Below, piece by piece: positions 61,257 to 64,000 of a DNA stretch of 64,000 bases. The stretch lies in assembly GCF_003931875.1 (NCBI RefSeq), contig NZ_CP034245.1, forward strand, positions 1,178,001 to 1,242,000. Direction: 5' to 3'. Origin of the DNA: Microbacterium sp. 10M-3C3. Lineage in GTDB: Bacteria > Actinomycetota > Actinomycetes > Actinomycetales > Microbacteriaceae. The notes beneath the pieces are model-generated. The model worked only from the letters and a program-made list of their open reading frames with translations, was not told the origin of the DNA and searched no databases. The stretch's first letter is position 1, and every line of letters starts with the position of its first letter. Both the position numbers and the translations under genes were made by a program.

Positions 61257-62372
61257 TCACCCGCCGGCGGGCTGCGGCACCGGGAATCGCAGCAGCGCGG
61301 CCGCCGGTGCGCCATCCGTGAGCTCGTCGCGGGGCACGGCGTGCACCGACCCTCCCGAGCGCAGCACCTGCGCGGCGAGATCCTGCAGCAGGAAGTCCCC
61401 ATCGCCGCCGCCGTGCAATCTGCCGAACTCGTCGACCGTGCCCGAGCGCTCCGCGTCCCGGTCGATGCGCAGCTCCTCGATCGCCGCGGCGGCGGCTGCG
61501 GCGGCCACGTCGCTCAGCCGCGACGTCGCGAGGCCCTGCGCGCGCAGCGTGCCGAAACGCTCCTTCCACGCCGACACCGCCACGCCGTGGAGGCCGTGGA
61601 GGATCGCGAGGGAGCGCGCCGCGATGTCGCCGTCGCCGAGCGACTCCGGGTGCGCCGTGATCTCCTCGTCGAGGAGCGGAGCGTGAGTGTTCTGCGCGCG
61701 GTAGGCGGCACGGAAATCGTCGGCCGCGGCCAGGACGAGCGGAGCGCCGCGGGGGATCACGGCCACGACCGCCTGATCGACGGCCTTGGCGAACCGCTCC
61801 CGCTCCGGCTGATCGCCGTCCGACCCGCGCGCGCGGTCGCGGTCCATCCGGCCGTCGTTGTCCGCGTGGTCCAGCACGCTGTCGTGATCGTCGGGAAGTG
61901 CCAGCGGTCGCGGCGTGACGCCCGCCGCCGACACCTCGGTCAGACGCACGAGGCCGCGCGAGAGCTGCAGCACGAACACGCGCGCGTCCGGCTCGGCGGC
62001 GCGCAGCAGCATCCGCAGGTCGAAGCGGTCGGCGACGATCGACTCCGCGCCCGGGTCGAAGGGGAGCCGGTACCAGCGCGCCCCGGATGGATCGGCCAGA
62101 ACGAGGAGACCTCGGTCTTGCGCGGCCCAGAACTCCGCGTCGTCCAGCGGGGCGCGCAGTGCCGCGAGCAGGGCGTCCCGCTCGCCGTGCCCGAGCGGAA
62201 CGTCGGCCAGGCGATGCTCGACCTCCTCGACGGCGTCCTTGAGGGCGATACGCGAGCGCTCCCGGTCGGACGGAGAAGCCGAGGTGGCGATCGTGATGGT
62301 GACGCTCGCGGGATGGCGCGCATCGACGAGCTCGAGGAACGGGGCAGCGTCTCGGATGTCTTGGGCGATCAT
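61257..62372 (-). CDS. baeRF (bacterial eRF1-like) family protein
   Basis: A 371-residue protein of the bacterial archaeo-eukaryotic release-factor-like group (baeRF3-type). Recognisable segments are LELVDARHPASVTITIATSASPSDRERSRIALKDAVEEVEHRL, RGLLVLADPSGARWYRLPF, RVFVLQLSRGLVRLTEVS and a C-terminal region with FGRLHGGGDGDFLLQDLAAQVLRSGGSVHAVPRDEL. Proposed roles are in ribosome rescue; not demonstrated. Start ATG 62372. Confidence 0.85.
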   Translation of the reverse strand: MIAQDIRDAAPFLELVDARHPASVTITIATSASPSDRERSRIALKDAVEEVEHRLADVPLGHGERDALLAALRAPLDDAEFWAAQDRGLLVLADPSGARWYRLPFDPGAESIVADRFDLRMLLRAAEPDARVFVLQLSRGLVRLTEVSAAGVTPRPLALPDDHDSVLDHADNDGRMDRDRARGSDGDQPERERFAKAVDQAVVAVIPRGAPLVLAAADDFRAAYRAQNTHAPLLDEEITAHPESLGDGDIAARSLAILHGLHGVAVSAWKERFGTLRAQGLATSRLSDVAAAAAAAAIEELRIDRDAERSGTVDEFGRLHGGGDGDFLLQDLAAQVLRSGGSVHAVPRDELTDGAPAAALLRFPVPQPAGG

Positions 62373-62451
62373 CCGCGCGACGTTAGGGGGCTCGCGGCGG
62401 CCGCTCGAGGGGCTTGCGTCGCGCGGCGTCCCGTGCCGGGTCGTCGGCGCG

Positions 62452-62520
62452 CAGAATTCAGGTTCGCCGGTCTTGTGGGGCGCGAACGCGGGTGTCGGAT
62501 GCGGTTGAGCCTGAGTTCTG
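62452..62520 (+). repeat. 69-bp GAATTC-ended element, copy 5
   Basis: Starts CAGAATTCAGGTTCGCCGG and ends GCGGTTGAGCCTGAGTTCTG; exactly 69 bp, right flank AACGG. It lies in the divergent gap between the baeRF and DUF559 genes. Confidence 0.93.
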
Positions 62521-62624
62521 AACGGCTGCGACCTGTCCTCCCCAGCCGGGCGCGCCGACGCTGTGTCCGCAGGTGCAGCCGGACGGCGCTGCGGCGATGG
62601 GACGCACGGAGCACCCTGGCGCGC

Positions 62625-63485
62625 ATGCTCGACCCCGCGCCGCTTGCGCCGCCACCGCCCCCGACCGTGCTCGCATGGAGTCGCGGCGACCTCCTGTCCG
62701 CCGGGTGGTCGGGGCGCGGAATCACCGCAGCCGTGCGCAGCGGGCAGCTGCATCGCGCACGCAACGGCGTCTACTTCGCGCCCTCCGACGACGCACGGGT
62801 GCAGGATGCGGCCCGTCATGGCGGGCTTCTCACGTGCGTGAGCGAACTGGAGCGTCGTGGCGTGTTCGTGATGGAGCGGCCGCGGACGCATGTGCACGTG
62901 AAGGTGAACGCGTCGCGGCAGCGGGAGGTGGAGGGCGTGACCACCCGGCACTGGGGGAGCCTGCTGCGCACGCCGCATCCGCGCGCGGCCACCGTCGAGG
63001 GAGTCGATGCCGTCCGGCACGCCGTGCTGTGTCAGGAACCCCGCGCGAGCGTGGCGACACTCGACTCCGCTCTCCGGTGCGGCGTCATCCGCGACGACGA
63101 CCTCGACGACCTCTTCGCCAGCCTGCCGCGGCGGTACCGAGTCCTGCGACGTCTCGTCGACCCGCGGGCGGAGTCGGGTGCCGAGTCGATGATGAGGCTC
63201 CTCCTAAGGCGAGTCGGTGCTCGATTCGATGTGCAAGTGGAGCTCCGCGGCGTGGGACGGGTGGATTTCCTCGTCGCCGGCTGGCTCATCGTCGAGTGCG
63301 ACAGCGAGGCCCATCACGGCGGCTGGGAGGCGCGTCGGCGCGACCTCCGGCGCGACCAGGCGGCCGCCGCGCTCGGCTTCGCCACCTACCGCCCGATCGC
63401 CGAGGACATCTTCTGGCACCCCGAGCGTGTGCTCGACGCGCTGCGCGGTCTGCTCGGGGCGCGCAGAACTCAGGCTCGCCGGTAG
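62625..63485 (+). CDS. AbiEi-like HTH / DUF559 nuclease-fold protein
   Basis: A 286-residue protein. Residues about 15-60 resemble the AbiEi-type winged helix (LSAGWSGRGITAAVRSGQLHRARNGVYF). Residues about 180-275 form the DUF559 Vsr-like domain (SGAESMMRLLLRRVGARFDVQVELRGVGRVDFLVAGWLIVECDSEAHHGGWEARRRDLRRDQ), with acidic residues in VDFLV and IVECD. This domain pair is common in Actinobacteria and its role is unknown. Its last codons and TAG lie inside 69-bp element copy 6. Confidence 0.88.
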   Translation: MLDPAPLAPPPPPTVLAWSRGDLLSAGWSGRGITAAVRSGQLHRARNGVYFAPSDDARVQDAARHGGLLTCVSELERRGVFVMERPRTHVHVKVNASRQREVEGVTTRHWGSLLRTPHPRAATVEGVDAVRHAVLCQEPRASVATLDSALRCGVIRDDDLDDLFASLPRRYRVLRRLVDPRAESGAESMMRLLLRRVGARFDVQVELRGVGRVDFLVAGWLIVECDSEAHHGGWEARRRDLRRDQAAAALGFATYRPIAEDIFWHPERVLDALRGLLGARRTQARR

Positions 63486-63532
63486 ATTCGCGCGCGCCCG
63501 CAGCCGCGGACAGCCGCTGAGCCTGAATTCTG
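63464..63532 (+). repeat. 69-bp GAATTC-ended element, copy 6
   Basis: Starts CAGAACTCAGGCTCGCCGG and ends AGCCGCTGAGCCTGAATTCTG; exactly 69 bp, right flank CACGG. It overlaps the last 22 bases of the DUF559 gene. Confidence 0.95.
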
Positions 63533-63602
63533 CACGGCCTCCGGCAGGGCGCGGCGAGCCGATCGATCGCCGGTCGTCGCCGGTTCGCGCCCGCCGGGTG
63601 CG

Positions 63603-63671
63603 CAGAATTCAGGCTCCGCTGCACGTCGCGCCCCGTCGACGCGGGTGCGAGGCGGCTGAGCCTGAATTCTG
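63603..63671 (+). repeat. 69-bp GAATTC-ended element, copy 7
   Basis: Starts CAGAATTCAGGCTCCGCTG and ends GCGGCTGAGCCTGAATTCTG; exactly 69 bp, right flank CACGC, left flank GTGCG. It lies 70 bp after copy 6 between convergent genes. Confidence 0.95.
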
Positions 63672-63716
63672 CACGCGAGCGCCCGCAGCACGTGAGGGCG
63701 GTGGCCGGATGCGGCG

Positions 63717-64000
63717 TCAGCGCGCGAGCGCCTGCAGGCACGTGACGGCGGCCGCCGCCGACCACGCCTGCGGCCGGCACGCCGCCGGGTACGGCGTGGG
63801 CACGGTCGTCTCGGTCGCCGGGTCGCCGGCGTGCAGCTCGGGCACGCGGTAGCCGAAGCCCTCCGCCGCATCCAGCAGGCCCGCCACGACCTCGCGGGCG
63901 GGGTCGACGAGACCCGCTCGCAGCATCCCGTGCAGCGCGATCGCAGTGTCGTGCACCCACACGCTGCCCCCGTGGTACGACAGCGGCCAGTACCCGGCCG
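63717..64000 (-). CDS. Glycogen debranching-type enzyme, C-terminal end only
   Basis: The last 94 codons of a gene entering from beyond the window. YHGGSVWVHDTAIALHGMLRAG, VPELHAGDPA and PYPAACRPQAWSAAAAVTCLQALA match the C-terminal (alpha/alpha)6 barrel of amylo-alpha-1,6-glucosidase or glycogen debranching N-terminal-domain proteins. The conserved P-x-x-CRPQAWSA segment is typical. The catalytic residues lie outside the window. Confidence 0.88.
   Translation of the reverse strand, partial: AGYWPLSYHGGSVWVHDTAIALHGMLRAGLVDPAREVVAGLLDAAEGFGYRVPELHAGDPATETTVPTPYPAACRPQAWSAAAAVTCLQALAR

Overview
The window is chromosomal DNA of a very high-GC actinobacterium, most likely a Microbacteriaceae member close to Microbacterium. 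This is inferred from codon bias, many GTG and TTG starts, Lsr2, a WXG100 protein, DUF2510, DUF3027, DUF3263 and DUF2332 proteins, an XPB-type helicase, the imuA-imuB-dnaE2 mutasome, and CIRCE and HAIR heat-shock operators. No phage, integrase, IS transposase, CRISPR array or rRNA operon was seen. Two tRNA genes are present: Arg-CCT on the minus strand and Ala-CGC on the plus strand.

Layout. 1-5 kb: partial nitroreductase, msrB, small conserved proteins, a cold-shock protein and a CIRCE-controlled groEL without groES. 5-13 kb: WXG100 protein, a two-component system, the XPB-like helicase with a helicase-associated protein, a cold-shock-domain protein and DUF3027. 13-18 kb: a GNAT gene with an internal deletion, serC, a DtxR-type regulator, an M23 peptidase behind a probable c-di-AMP riboswitch, an HNH protein behind a possible peptide-leader attenuator, and a triple 150-bp tandem array. 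18-24 kb: the SOS mutagenesis cassette behind a perfect LexA box. 24-33 kb: metabolic and accessory genes, hsp20 with both CIRCE-like and HAIR operators, and a frameshifted WYL regulator. 33-39 kb: SOUL, a lipoprotein, a HesB-like protein, Lsr2, and a LuxR regulator divergent from DUF485-acetate symporter. 39-49 kb: an MGMT-like protein without its catalytic cysteine, a 1232-residue helicase-like protein with eroded ATPase motifs, mscL, 5-FCL, galU, rimJ-like and LLM genes. 49.7-56.2 kb: a tightly coupled five-gene operon that joins a GH26-like/acyltransferase fusion and a cellulose-synthase-like glycosyltransferase to a PP2C/STAS/anti-sigma-type kinase partner-switching module. 56-64 kb: CoA ligase, amino-acid dehydrogenase, methyltransferase, F420-type and YbaK proteins, a baeRF protein, a DUF559 protein and the 3' end of a glycogen debranching-type enzyme.

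The most unusual signal is a dispersed family of seven elements (17441, 17593, 17742, 43511, 62452, 63464 and 63603). Each is exactly 69 bp from CAG to CTG and is bounded by inverted GAATTC-centred ends (CAGAAYTCAGG and CCTGARTTCTG). The interior sequence is largely unconserved. Three copies sit in the tandem array upstream of the SOS cassette, and three surround the DUF559 gene, one of them supplying its stop codon. No transposase accompanies them. They resemble a REP-like or otherwise structurally constrained repeat family.
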